This document shows, piece by piece, positions 16,792 through 25,783 of a DNA stretch of 64,000 nt. Each line of letters starts with the position of its first letter. Position 1 is the stretch's first letter. Position numbers and translations under genes: made by a program. The stretch lies in contig QXCW01000002.1 in assembly GCA_003550275.1 (NCBI GenBank), positions 1,550,001 through 1,614,000 of the forward strand. Reading direction: 5' to 3'. The notes beneath the pieces are model-generated. The model did not search any database. It was not told where the DNA came from and saw only the letters and a program-made list of their open reading frames with translations. The stretch comes from Flavobacteriaceae bacterium MAR_2010_72. GTDB taxonomy: Bacteria > Bacteroidota > Bacteroidia > Flavobacteriales > Flavobacteriaceae.

Positions 16792-18729
16792 ATGCTAAAT
16801 CAAAAACGAGTTGTAATCGATTATGTTTCTCCTCAAGTTAATTGTGGTGAATTTTTTATTAAAAGAATTGTCAATGAAGTGGTGAATATCAACGCCTATG
16901 TTTTGGTCGATGGTCATGATGTTATTGCAGCTTCAGTTTTATACAAACATGAAAAGGAAAAATCATGGAGTGAAGCCAGGATGATTTTAACCACTAATGA
17001 TGAATGGTTTGGTTCGTTTACAGTTTTAAAGCAAGGGTTTTATACCTATAAAGTGGAAGGTTGGGTAGATCACGCTCTAAATTGGCAACATGGTATTGAG
17101 CGCAAAATTGAAGATGGTCAACACGTTAAATCTGAATTACTTGAAGGAGCAAACTATTTAAAGCTTTTACTCAAAAAAGTGGCAAAAACAGAACAAGATT
17201 ATCTGAACTCTTGCATTGAAGCTTTTGAAAGCGAGGCACATTATGATAAAGCGGTTAAGGAAGCACAAAGCAAGGTCTTACATGACATTTTTGTGAAATA
17301 TCCTGAAAAAGATTTGGCTAACGCCTCTATTGATTTAAAAGTTTATGTAGATAGAAAAAAAGCACGTTTTAGCACTTGGTATGAGTTTTTCCCAAGATCA
17401 GCTGCTGAAAAAAAGGGAGTTCATGGGACTTTTAAAGATTGCGAGCGACTTTTGCCAAGGGTAGCAAAAATGGGATTTGATACCTTGTATTTCCCGCCAG
17501 TTCATCCAATTGGCGAAGTAAACAGAAAGGGTAAAAACAATACCACCAATGCACAACCTGGAGACGTTGGGTCAGCTTGGGGGATTGGTTCCAAGCATGG
17601 TGGACATAAAGACTTGCATCCAGAGTTGGGAACCATTGAAGATTTTAAAAATCTCATTAAAAAAGCAAAGGAGCTAAATATTGAAATTGCTATGGATTAT
17701 GCCTTACAGGCTGCTCCTGACCATCCTTGGGTAACCGAACATCCAGACTGGTTTAAATGGCGTCCTGACGGCACGGTTCAATATGCCGAAAATCCACCCA
17801 AAAAGTATCAAGATATTCTTCCTATTTATTGGGAATCAAAAGATTATAAAAATTTGTGGCAGGAATGTCTCGACACGATGTTGTATTGGATCGATTGCGG
17901 CGTTTATGTTTTTAGAATAGATAACCCACATACCAAACCCTACTATTTTTGGAATTGGTTAATTTCCGAAGTAAAGAAAAAGCATCCAGATGTCATCTTT
18001 TTAGCTGAAGCTTTTACGCGTCCTAAAGTCATGAAACAATTGGCCAAACAAGGCTATACCCAATCGTACAGTTATTTTACATGGCGAGACAGTAAACAAG
18101 AATTTATTGAGTACATGAACGAGTTGACCCAAACCGATCAACGTGAGTTTATGCAACCCAATTTCTGGCCAAACACACCAGATATTAATCCCTATCACCT
18201 TCAAGGTGCCAATGAAGCAAAATATTTACAGCGCTATACGCTAGCAGCAACCTTAAGTTCTAGTATTGGTATTTACGGGCCTGTTTTTGAACAGATGATT
18301 GATGAAGCTATTCCTGGAAAGGAAGAATATTACATGTCTGAAAAATTCCAGCTATGCCATTACGATTGGTTCAAAGAGAACAAATTGACCATATTGATTT
18401 CAAAGATTAATCAAATTCGTCATGAAAACGAAGCCTTACAGCAAACCAATAATATTAAATTCTGTACCATAGAAAATGATAATTTATTGGCCTTTTATAA
18501 ATGGAACCATTATAGAACCAATGAGTTACTTATCATTATTAGTTTAGATCCCTATTATTCACAACGTGGAACAGTTAAGCTGCCTTTAGTAGATTTGCAA
18601 ATAAGAGCAGGTCATCATTTACGAGTCAGCGATTTGGTAACAGGGAGCAGTTACAATTGGTATGGCGAATGGAATTATGTAGAATTGCATCCTAGCTTAC
18701 CTTTTCATATCTTTAAGATAAATAAGTAG
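16792..18729 (+). CDS. glgE: Alpha-1,4-glucan:maltose-1-phosphate maltosyltransferase (GlgE)
   Basis: A 645-residue GH13 subfamily 3 enzyme that extends alpha-1,4-glucan using maltose-1-phosphate. It has an N-terminal beta domain (about 1-110), a helical insertion (about 120-185) and a catalytic barrel with WYEFFPRS and FPPVHPIGEVNRKGKNN. Catalytic residues are D377 (FRIDNPHTK), E406 (LAEAFTRP) and D464 (NTPDINPYHLQG). The spacing 29/58 agrees with characterised GlgE (D394/E423/D480 in Streptomyces). The next gene, two bases on, is maltokinase, which makes its donor substrate. Promoter not clear. Confidence 0.92.
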   Translation: MLNQKRVVIDYVSPQVNCGEFFIKRIVNEVVNINAYVLVDGHDVIAASVLYKHEKEKSWSEARMILTTNDEWFGSFTVLKQGFYTYKVEGWVDHALNWQHGIERKIEDGQHVKSELLEGANYLKLLLKKVAKTEQDYLNSCIEAFESEAHYDKAVKEAQSKVLHDIFVKYPEKDLANASIDLKVYVDRKKARFSTWYEFFPRSAAEKKGVHGTFKDCERLLPRVAKMGFDTLYFPPVHPIGEVNRKGKNNTTNAQPGDVGSAWGIGSKHGGHKDLHPELGTIEDFKNLIKKAKELNIEIAMDYALQAAPDHPWVTEHPDWFKWRPDGTVQYAENPPKKYQDILPIYWESKDYKNLWQECLDTMLYWIDCGVYVFRIDNPHTKPYYFWNWLISEVKKKHPDVIFLAEAFTRPKVMKQLAKQGYTQSYSYFTWRDSKQEFIEYMNELTQTDQREFMQPNFWPNTPDINPYHLQGANEAKYLQRYTLAATLSSSIGIYGPVFEQMIDEAIPGKEEYYMSEKFQLCHYDWFKENKLTILISKINQIRHENEALQQTNNIKFCTIENDNLLAFYKWNHYRTNELLIIISLDPYYSQRGTVKLPLVDLQIRAGHHLRVSDLVTGSSYNWYGEWNYVELHPSLPFHIFKINK

Positions 18730-18731
18730 CG

Positions 18732-20363
18732 ATGCCAAAAAAAGAGACCAACCTAACCACAATGAAAGCACCATTTAATTTTGACGATAAATGGGAAGAT
18801 TTGTTGGACAATAAAGCCTTTGTCAAGGTCTTTTTATCAGATGTATTAGAAAATTATATTACCAAGCAAAGGTGGTATGGTGGCAAATCCAGTAAGTTAA
18901 AATATGTTGAGCTTGCCGAGTATTTCAGAATACAACAACACGACGAGGTTTATTATGGTTTAATTTTGGAGGTTAATTTTATTGAAGCCTTTTATCAACA
19001 CTATTTTTTGCCAATCGCTTTTGTATCTGATGAAAGTTTCGCTAAAGATGATCGTATTCTTCCTATAAGCATTCAAAATCAGGAAGGTTTTATTATTGAT
19101 GCCATTAATCTCGAATCCTTTAGAAAAGTAGTTTTTGAGCGTATTTTAACAGCTGTTCCTAAAGATAAAACACGGGTGCGTTATCATAAAAGCTTGTTGT
19201 TTGATAACTGTCAGTACGAGTCCTCACGCTTTATGGGTATGGAGCAAAGTAATACCTCAATAATTTACAATGATAAATATGTTCTGAAATTTTTCAGGAG
19301 AATCTATGCCGATAGGAATCCTGATTATGAAATGAGCCGATTTTTGTCGGAGCGAAAAGATTTTAAAAACACACCTGCATATCTAGGAAGTATCCAAATA
19401 AAGGATCAAGATGGAACCAATATCACTATTGGTCTCATGCAAGAAATGGTACCAAATGAAGGTGATGCTTGGCAATACATGCTTACCGAACTTCATAAGG
19501 TGTTTTCAAATTTAGAGTATAAGCATATTAATATTAGTCACCTTCCAAAAACAAAAGACTTTGAACGTTTGGATATTAGAGACGTTCCACCACAAATTAT
19601 TGATTGGGCTGGCCTTAATTTATTTTTGAAAATTCAAACCCTAGCAAAACGAACTGCTGAAATGCACATCGCATTGGGAAGCGAATTTGAAGATACGGCT
19701 TTTACACCAGCGCATTTTAACGGTGATTATACGGTTTGGCTTAAAAATAGGCTGTTATATCAATTTCAAAATAGATTGAATATCATTGAAAATAGCCTGC
19801 ATAAACTTGATGGCTTGGCTTTAGAATTGGCCAATGAGTTTTTGGATAAGAAAAATGAAATCAGAAAACGTTTTGTAAACTTTGATTGGACCAAATTAAA
19901 AGGTGAACGTATTAGAGTTCATGGTGATTATCATTTGGGTCAGGTATTGGTCAAGGATAATGATTTTTATATTTTGGATTTTGAAGGTGAGCCAGAAAGT
20001 ACCATTCGAGATCGTAAAGTGAAACAACCGCCACTTAAGGATGTTGCAGGTATGTTCCGTTCATTTCATTATGCTATTTATGCTACCATTTTCAACAACT
20101 TAGATAAATATAAACAATCTCAAGAAGAGCTATTTGAGGCTGGAGAAATTTTATATCAGTACTTAATAGGCGTATTTTTAGGGACTTATGTGGTCGAAAT
20201 TCAAAATGCAAATCTTAACATTGGTTATAGTCAAGAGCGCATTTTCCTATTGAAATATTCATTGTTGGAAAAAGCAGTATACGAATTAGGTTATGAACTC
20301 AATTCACGTCCGCGTTGGGCAGTAATTCCTTTAAAAGGAATTTCAAATATTATTAACAATTAA
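18732..20363 (+). CDS. mak: Maltokinase (Mak/Pep2)
   Basis: A 543-residue kinase phosphorylating maltose to maltose-1-phosphate with ATP. The N-terminal cap shows QRWYGGKSSK, typical of maltokinases. The C-terminal lobe is aminoglycoside-phosphotransferase-like with HGDYHLGQVL (catalytic D399) and ILDFEGEP (metal-binding D416), then KDVAGMFRSFHYA. In many bacteria this enzyme is fused to trehalose synthase; here it is free-standing and no TreS gene adjoins. Gaps of 2 and 3 bases to glgE and glgB indicate translational coupling. Confidence 0.9.
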   Translation: MPKKETNLTTMKAPFNFDDKWEDLLDNKAFVKVFLSDVLENYITKQRWYGGKSSKLKYVELAEYFRIQQHDEVYYGLILEVNFIEAFYQHYFLPIAFVSDESFAKDDRILPISIQNQEGFIIDAINLESFRKVVFERILTAVPKDKTRVRYHKSLLFDNCQYESSRFMGMEQSNTSIIYNDKYVLKFFRRIYADRNPDYEMSRFLSERKDFKNTPAYLGSIQIKDQDGTNITIGLMQEMVPNEGDAWQYMLTELHKVFSNLEYKHINISHLPKTKDFERLDIRDVPPQIIDWAGLNLFLKIQTLAKRTAEMHIALGSEFEDTAFTPAHFNGDYTVWLKNRLLYQFQNRLNIIENSLHKLDGLALELANEFLDKKNEIRKRFVNFDWTKLKGERIRVHGDYHLGQVLVKDNDFYILDFEGEPESTIRDRKVKQPPLKDVAGMFRSFHYAIYATIFNNLDKYKQSQEELFEAGEILYQYLIGVFLGTYVVEIQNANLNIGYSQERIFLLKYSLLEKAVYELGYELNSRPRWAVIPLKGISNIINN

Positions 20364-20366
20364 TTT

Positions 20367-22277
20367 ATGGCAGACGTTATACCCTACAGTCGGTTTACCG
20401 ATTTCGATATATCACTTTTTAAAGGAGGAAAACATTATCGCTTATTCGAAAAATTTGGATCGCATATCACTACAGTCGATGGAGTAGAAGGTACTTATTT
20501 TGCCGTTTGGGCGCCAAGTGCTAAAATAGTTTCGGTCATCGGAGACTTTAATTACTGGATTGAAGGCGAACATAAACTTAATGTGCGTTGGGACCAAAGT
20601 GGTATCTGGGAAGGATTTATACCCTATGTTGGTAAAGGGGCAACCTATAAATATAAAATCCAAAGTCATCATAACGATATTAAAACTGAAAAAGCAGATC
20701 CTTATGCGCGCCGCTGTGAACATCCGCCTAAAACAGCTTCTATTGTTTGGGACGAGCCTTACACTTGGCAGGATGATAAATGGATGAAAAAGCGTAAAAA
20801 GCATAATGCCTTGGATGCGCCATTTTCGGTGTATGAAGTACATTTAGGTTCTTGGAAAAAACAGATTGAAGAAAATCGATTTTTATCTTACATCGAATTG
20901 GCTGATGAGCTGGTGAGCTATGTAAAGGAGATGAATTTCACTCATGTTGAGTTGATGCCGGTTATGGAGTTTCCATACGATCCAAGTTGGGGTTATCAAT
21001 TAACTGGATATTTTGCGCCAACGTCACGGTTTGGTTACCCAGAAGAATTTAAGCTTTTAGTAGATAAACTACATCAAAACGATATAGGAATTATTCTCGA
21101 CTGGGTACCATCTCATTTTCCTGAAGATGCCCATGGATTAGGGTTTTTTGATGGTTCTGCTTTGTATGAACATCCAGATAAACGTAGAGGATACCATCCA
21201 GATTGGAAAAGTTTAATTTTCAATTATGGACGTAATGAGGTGAAATCATTTCTAATCAGTAACGCGATTTTTTGGTTAGAACACTATCATGCTGATGGTT
21301 TGCGCGTTGATGCTGTCGCATCAATGCTGTTTTTAGATTATTCAAGAGATGATGGTGAATGGGAACCCAACATGTACGGAGGTCGAGAAAATTTAGAAGC
21401 CATTGCCTTTATGCGTGAAATGAATGAGGCTGTTTATAGTAATTTTCCTGATGTTCAAACTATCGCAGAAGAATCGACAGCTTTTCCAATGGTATCTAAA
21501 CCCACATTTTTAGGAGGTTTAGGTTTTGGAATGAAATGGATGATGGGTTGGATGCATGATACGCTTCAGTATTTTGCCAAAGAACCTGTTTACAGAAGAT
21601 TTCATCAAAACGATTTAACCTTCTCAATGACTTATGCCTTCACCGAAAACTTTATGCTTCCTTTAAGTCATGATGAAGTTGTTTATGGTAAACATTCCAT
21701 TTTAGGTCGTATGCCAGGTGATGAGTGGCAACGATTTGCCAATTTGCGTTTGCTTTATAGCTATATGTTTACTCATCCAGGAACTAATTTATTGTTTCAG
21801 GGTGCAGAAATAGCCCAAAGCAGCGAATGGAACTTTGAAGGGAGTTTAGATTGGTACTTGCTTCAATATGATCCTCATAAAGGAGTTCAGGCTTTGATTA
21901 AGGATCTGAATAAATTATATAAAAAAGAACCAGCGCTCCATCAAAAGCAATTTTCAGCTAAAGGCTTTGAATGGATTGATTATAACGACGCCAAAAATTC
22001 TGTTTTAGTATATATGAGGCATGGTAATGAAACCAAAGACGATGTCATCATTGCCTGCAATATGACACCAATACCAAAAGAAACCTACCGTATAGGTTTA
22101 CCCAGGCAAGGAACACTTAAAGAAATTTTCAATAGTGACCTCAAAAAATATTTTGGTAGTGGGGTTTACAAAAATAAAGCAAAGACTTCTGAAGCTAAAG
22201 CACATCATTTTAGAGACCATTCTATAGAAATTAGCATCCCGCCTTTAGGAATGGTGGCTTTCAAGTATTCAAAATAA
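20367..22277 (+). CDS. glgB: 1,4-alpha-glucan branching enzyme
   Basis: A 636-residue GH13 subfamily 9 enzyme creating alpha-1,6 branches in glycogen. A CBM48 domain (about 25-120, GTYFAVWAPSAKIVSVIGDF) precedes the barrel. Catalytic residues fit the E. coli spacing: D315 (LRVDAVASM), E368 (IAEEST) and D436 (LSHDEVVYGK). It lacks the extra N-terminal module of the longer E. coli form. It works on the linear glucan made by GlgE, which completes the maltose-1-phosphate route. Confidence 0.94.
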   Translation: MADVIPYSRFTDFDISLFKGGKHYRLFEKFGSHITTVDGVEGTYFAVWAPSAKIVSVIGDFNYWIEGEHKLNVRWDQSGIWEGFIPYVGKGATYKYKIQSHHNDIKTEKADPYARRCEHPPKTASIVWDEPYTWQDDKWMKKRKKHNALDAPFSVYEVHLGSWKKQIEENRFLSYIELADELVSYVKEMNFTHVELMPVMEFPYDPSWGYQLTGYFAPTSRFGYPEEFKLLVDKLHQNDIGIILDWVPSHFPEDAHGLGFFDGSALYEHPDKRRGYHPDWKSLIFNYGRNEVKSFLISNAIFWLEHYHADGLRVDAVASMLFLDYSRDDGEWEPNMYGGRENLEAIAFMREMNEAVYSNFPDVQTIAEESTAFPMVSKPTFLGGLGFGMKWMMGWMHDTLQYFAKEPVYRRFHQNDLTFSMTYAFTENFMLPLSHDEVVYGKHSILGRMPGDEWQRFANLRLLYSYMFTHPGTNLLFQGAEIAQSSEWNFEGSLDWYLLQYDPHKGVQALIKDLNKLYKKEPALHQKQFSAKGFEWIDYNDAKNSVLVYMRHGNETKDDVIIACNMTPIPKETYRIGLPRQGTLKEIFNSDLKKYFGSGVYKNKAKTSEAKAHHFRDHSIEISIPPLGMVAFKYSK

Positions 22278-22370
22278 AATACCGAAAACGTTATAGTTAA
22301 TAAGTACTATAAACTATTGTTTTATATGTCTTAACTTATGCCTTTTTTTGCTATTACATAAACAAATTGT

Positions 22371-24773
22371 ATGATTACCAATACAGAATTAGAACAAAAA
22401 GGAAATTTATTTCCATCCAAAATAGTCAACTTCAAGAAAGATGTTGATCGCCTATATTTCACCACAGACAATGATGTTGTGCTACAACTTACCGTTGTTA
22501 GGGATAGTGTTTTACGATTTAGATATACGACGACAGGAAATTTCGAAAAGGACTTTTCATATGCCATTACTAAATACGCTAGTTCAGGCTATAACAAATT
22601 GCTCATTGAAGAGGATGACGAGAAGTACACTATTACTACTTCAAAACTTATTTGTAAGATTTCTAAAGAGAATTTAGAAGTGTCTCTTTATGATGCATTA
22701 GATAATACCTTAATCAACCAGGAAGAAGCCGGTTTTCATTGGGAAGAGAGCTATCAATACGGTGGTAACGTCGTTAAAATGAGTAAAGTGTCTCAAGATG
22801 GTGAGAGCTATTATGGTTTGGGTGATAAGCCTGTTCATTTGAACTTAAAGGGTAAACGCTACGAGAATTGGGTTACCGATTCGTATGCCTATGGAAAGGA
22901 TACAGACCCAATTTATAAGGCAATTCCATTTTATACAGCGTTGTGCAACAAAAAGGCATATGGTATCTTTTTTGACAATTCATTTAGAACCTTTTTTGAT
23001 TTTGCACATGAACGTAGAAACGTAACCAGTTTTTGGGCGCTCGGCGGTGAAATGAACTATTATTTCATTTATGGCCCTCAATTGAGTGATGTTGTAGAAA
23101 GTTACACAGATTTAACAGGAAAGCCTCACCAATTACCACCACTTTGGGCTTTGGGGTTTCATCAATGTAAATGGAGTTACTATCCTGAATCTAAAGTAAA
23201 AGAAATCACTTCAACATTTAGAAAGCTTCAGATACCTTGTGATGCCATCTATTTGGATATTGATTATATGGATGGGTTTAGGTGTTTTACATGGAATAAG
23301 GAGTATTTCCCAGACCCAAAACGTATGGTTAAGGAACTGGCTGACGACGGCTTTAAAACCGTAGCCATTATTGATCCGGGAATTAAAGTCGATAAAGACT
23401 ATTCAGTTTTTCAAGAAGCTTTGGAAAATGATTATTTCTGCAAAAGAGCTGATGGTCCTTACATGAAAGGTAAAGTTTGGCCAGGAGAATGTTATTTTCC
23501 AGATTTCACAAACCCTGAAGTAAGAGATTGGTGGTCTGGACTGTATAGGGAACTAATCGAAGAAATAGGAGTAAGAGGCGTTTGGAATGATATGAATGAG
23601 CCGGCAATAATGGAAGTTCCAAATAAAACCTTTCCAGATGATGTTAGACATGATTATGACGGAAATCCATGCAGTCATAGAAAAGCCCATAATATTTATG
23701 GGATGCAAATGGCGAGAGCGACGTATCAAGGCTTAAAGAAATTTATTTACCCTAAACGTCCGTTTGTAATTACACGTTCGGCTTACTCTGGTACACAAAG
23801 ATATACCTCAACTTGGACTGGCGATAATGTGGCTACTTGGGAGCACCTATGGATCGCAAATATTCAAACCCAACGTTTAGCTATGTCTGGATATTCATTT
23901 TCAGGTAGTGATATTGGTGGATTTGCTGAACAACCACAGGGCGAACTGTTTACGCGCTGGATTCAGTTGGGTGTTTTCCACCCATTTTGTAGAGTGCATT
24001 CGTCTGGTGACCACGGCAATCAAGAACCTTGGGCTTTTGATGAAGATGTAACCGATATCGTTAGAAAATTCATAGAATTACGTTATCAATTACTCCCATA
24101 TTTGTATACCGCATTTTGGCATCATGTAGATGAAGGTAGACCAATTTTGAAATCGCTTGTGCTCTTTGACCAAGACGATGTGCATACGCACTATAGAACA
24201 GACGAGTTTATTTATGGTGACCAAATTTTGGTTTGCCCAGTATTGGAGCCTAATGCAAAAGGTAGACGTATGTATGTGCCTAGAGGAAATTGGTATAATT
24301 TCTGGACCAACGAGGTTATAAAAGGAGGAAAAGAAATGTGGGTAGATGCAGATATCGATAGTATGCCGATTTTTGTAAAAGAAGGTGCTATAATTCCTAA
24401 ATATCCTGTGCAACAATATGTTGATGAAAAACATATTGATCAAGTCACCTTGGATGTTTATTATAAACAAGGAAAAGAGGATTCCACATTATTTGATGAT
24501 GCCCACGATGGTTACGATTATACTAAAGGGCGTTACAGTTTACGAACGTTTAAGTTTTCTGGAAAAGCCAATGAAGTCATTATTCAGCAACATAAGGAAG
24601 GTAAATATTCTACAGATTATGAAGATTTCAATTTTGTTTTTCACGGACTTCCATTTAAGATCAATAAAATTCAAATAGATAATGTTAATATTCCGTTGAA
24701 GAATTTAAAGGTAAACGGAGTGAATTCAATTAGTATAGATAAAAATTTCACCCATCTTCATTTAATAGGTTAA
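22371..24773 (+). CDS. GH31 alpha-glucosidase family protein
   Basis: An 800-residue glycoside hydrolase family 31 enzyme with an N-terminal beta-sandwich (about 20-240), a TIM barrel and two distal beta domains. The nucleophile is D407 in WNDMNEP and the acid/base is D485 in TGDN. There is no signal peptide, so it is cytoplasmic. Most such enzymes release glucose from alpha-glucans, and some are transglucosylases. It lies 93 bases after glgB on the same strand, in the place where TreS would be expected in a GlgE cluster. It may generate maltose or trim glucan, but specificity is not readable. Confidence 0.88.
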   Translation: MITNTELEQKGNLFPSKIVNFKKDVDRLYFTTDNDVVLQLTVVRDSVLRFRYTTTGNFEKDFSYAITKYASSGYNKLLIEEDDEKYTITTSKLICKISKENLEVSLYDALDNTLINQEEAGFHWEESYQYGGNVVKMSKVSQDGESYYGLGDKPVHLNLKGKRYENWVTDSYAYGKDTDPIYKAIPFYTALCNKKAYGIFFDNSFRTFFDFAHERRNVTSFWALGGEMNYYFIYGPQLSDVVESYTDLTGKPHQLPPLWALGFHQCKWSYYPESKVKEITSTFRKLQIPCDAIYLDIDYMDGFRCFTWNKEYFPDPKRMVKELADDGFKTVAIIDPGIKVDKDYSVFQEALENDYFCKRADGPYMKGKVWPGECYFPDFTNPEVRDWWSGLYRELIEEIGVRGVWNDMNEPAIMEVPNKTFPDDVRHDYDGNPCSHRKAHNIYGMQMARATYQGLKKFIYPKRPFVITRSAYSGTQRYTSTWTGDNVATWEHLWIANIQTQRLAMSGYSFSGSDIGGFAEQPQGELFTRWIQLGVFHPFCRVHSSGDHGNQEPWAFDEDVTDIVRKFIELRYQLLPYLYTAFWHHVDEGRPILKSLVLFDQDDVHTHYRTDEFIYGDQILVCPVLEPNAKGRRMYVPRGNWYNFWTNEVIKGGKEMWVDADIDSMPIFVKEGAIIPKYPVQQYVDEKHIDQVTLDVYYKQGKEDSTLFDDAHDGYDYTKGRYSLRTFKFSGKANEVIIQQHKEGKYSTDYEDFNFVFHGLPFKINKIQIDNVNIPLKNLKVNGVNSISIDKNFTHLHLIG

Positions 24774-24799
24774 TAGAATTAATTCCTTGTTTATTTTGG

Positions 24800-24861
24800 T
24801 GTGAATTATGTAAATCTTAGAATGAATTTTGTAAATTACTTTTGGAATGAATTTTGTAAAT
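24800..24861 (+). repeat. Three short direct repeats before the M48 gene
   Basis: GTGAATTATGTAAAT (24801-24815), AATGAATTTTGTAAAT (24821-24836) and AATGAATTTTGTAAAT (24846-24861) recur at about 20-25 base spacing. The last two are identical over 16 bases. They surround the -7 box at 24837, which suggests an operator array or a local duplication. Confidence 0.5.
24837..24844 (+). promoter_or_regulatory. -7 box upstream of the M48 lipoprotein
   Basis: TACTTTTG matches TAnnTTTG between two copies of the 16-base repeat, 48 bases before the start codon. No TTG at the -33 spacing. Confidence 0.4.
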
Positions 24862-24891
24862 TTATAACCATAATCCTTAAATTTAGAACAC

Positions 24892-25728
24892 ATGAACTTC
24901 AAGAATATTATCATTACTTTTAGTATTATGGTTTTGTTTCTTTCCTGTAAAACAAATCCGTTTACAGGTAATAAAACGCTGGCATTAATATCTAACGATC
25001 AGCTTTTTCCAACGGCCTTTGCGCAATATGACGCATTTTTAAAAGAGCACAAAGTTGTGAAAAGTGGTGCTAATGCCGAAATGATTACCAGGGTTGGTCA
25101 GCGTATTGCAACCGCAGCCGAACGTTGGTTAAACGCCAATGGTTATCAAGGTTATTTAAAAGATTATAAGTGGGAGTACAATTTAGTTGAGGATGAGACG
25201 GTTAATGCCTGGTGTATGCCAGGAGGTAAAATTGTATTTTATACAGGAATATTGCCTATTGCAGAAAATGAAACCGCTATTGCCGCTATTATGGGACACG
25301 AAGTAGCTCACGCGCTCGCTAATCATGGACAGCAACGTATGAGTACGGGTATGTTACAACAACTAGGTGCCGTTGGTGTAGGTGTTGCAACAAGCGGAAA
25401 GAATTCTGAAGCCCAAGAGGCCTGGATGCAAGCCTATGGAGTAGGTTCAACAGTATTAGGAACCTTACCGTTTAGCAGAAGTCATGAAACCCAAGCAGAT
25501 GAAATAGGACTGACCTTAATGGCTGTAGCCGGGTATAATCCAGAAGAAGCTCCAGAACTTTGGAAACGTATGAAGGCTCATGGCGGCGGACAAGCGCCAC
25601 CTGAATTTTTGAGCACGCATCCATCTAGTGATACAAGAATAAGTAATCTCCAAAAATGGACACCACAAGCTAAAGCTGAAGCAGCCAAATTTGGTGTAAA
25701 ATCATTCAGGCCACTTGGAAAATACTAG
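24892..25728 (+). CDS. M48 family metallopeptidase lipoprotein (BepA/Oma1-like)
   Basis: A 278-residue zinc peptidase with a lipobox LFLSC (C19), so it is anchored on the periplasmic side. The HEVAH motif (H136, E137, H140) and the third ligand in SRSHETQADEIG (E209) define family M48. The substrate-gate segment VNAWCMPGGKIVFYTGIL is typical, and so is the end of the domain, FLSTHPSSDTRI. Relatives such as LoiP and YcaL degrade misfolded outer-membrane proteins; that role is inferred. A terminator follows. Confidence 0.88.
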   Translation: MNFKNIIITFSIMVLFLSCKTNPFTGNKTLALISNDQLFPTAFAQYDAFLKEHKVVKSGANAEMITRVGQRIATAAERWLNANGYQGYLKDYKWEYNLVEDETVNAWCMPGGKIVFYTGILPIAENETAIAAIMGHEVAHALANHGQQRMSTGMLQQLGAVGVGVATSGKNSEAQEAWMQAYGVGSTVLGTLPFSRSHETQADEIGLTLMAVAGYNPEEAPELWKRMKAHGGGQAPPEFLSTHPSSDTRISNLQKWTPQAKAEAAKFGVKSFRPLGKY

Positions 25729-25754
25729 TATTTAAAATTATTTGTTTACTTTAG

Positions 25755-25783
25755 AAGCTGCTCATAAAAGGGCAGCTTTTTTT
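25755..25783 (+). terminator. Terminator of the M48 gene
   Basis: AAGCTGC (25755-25761) pairs with GCAGCTT (25772-25778), followed by a T run. The next ATG begins directly after it at 25784, so the upstream TTG at 25742 is not a credible start for the MFS gene. Confidence 0.75.
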
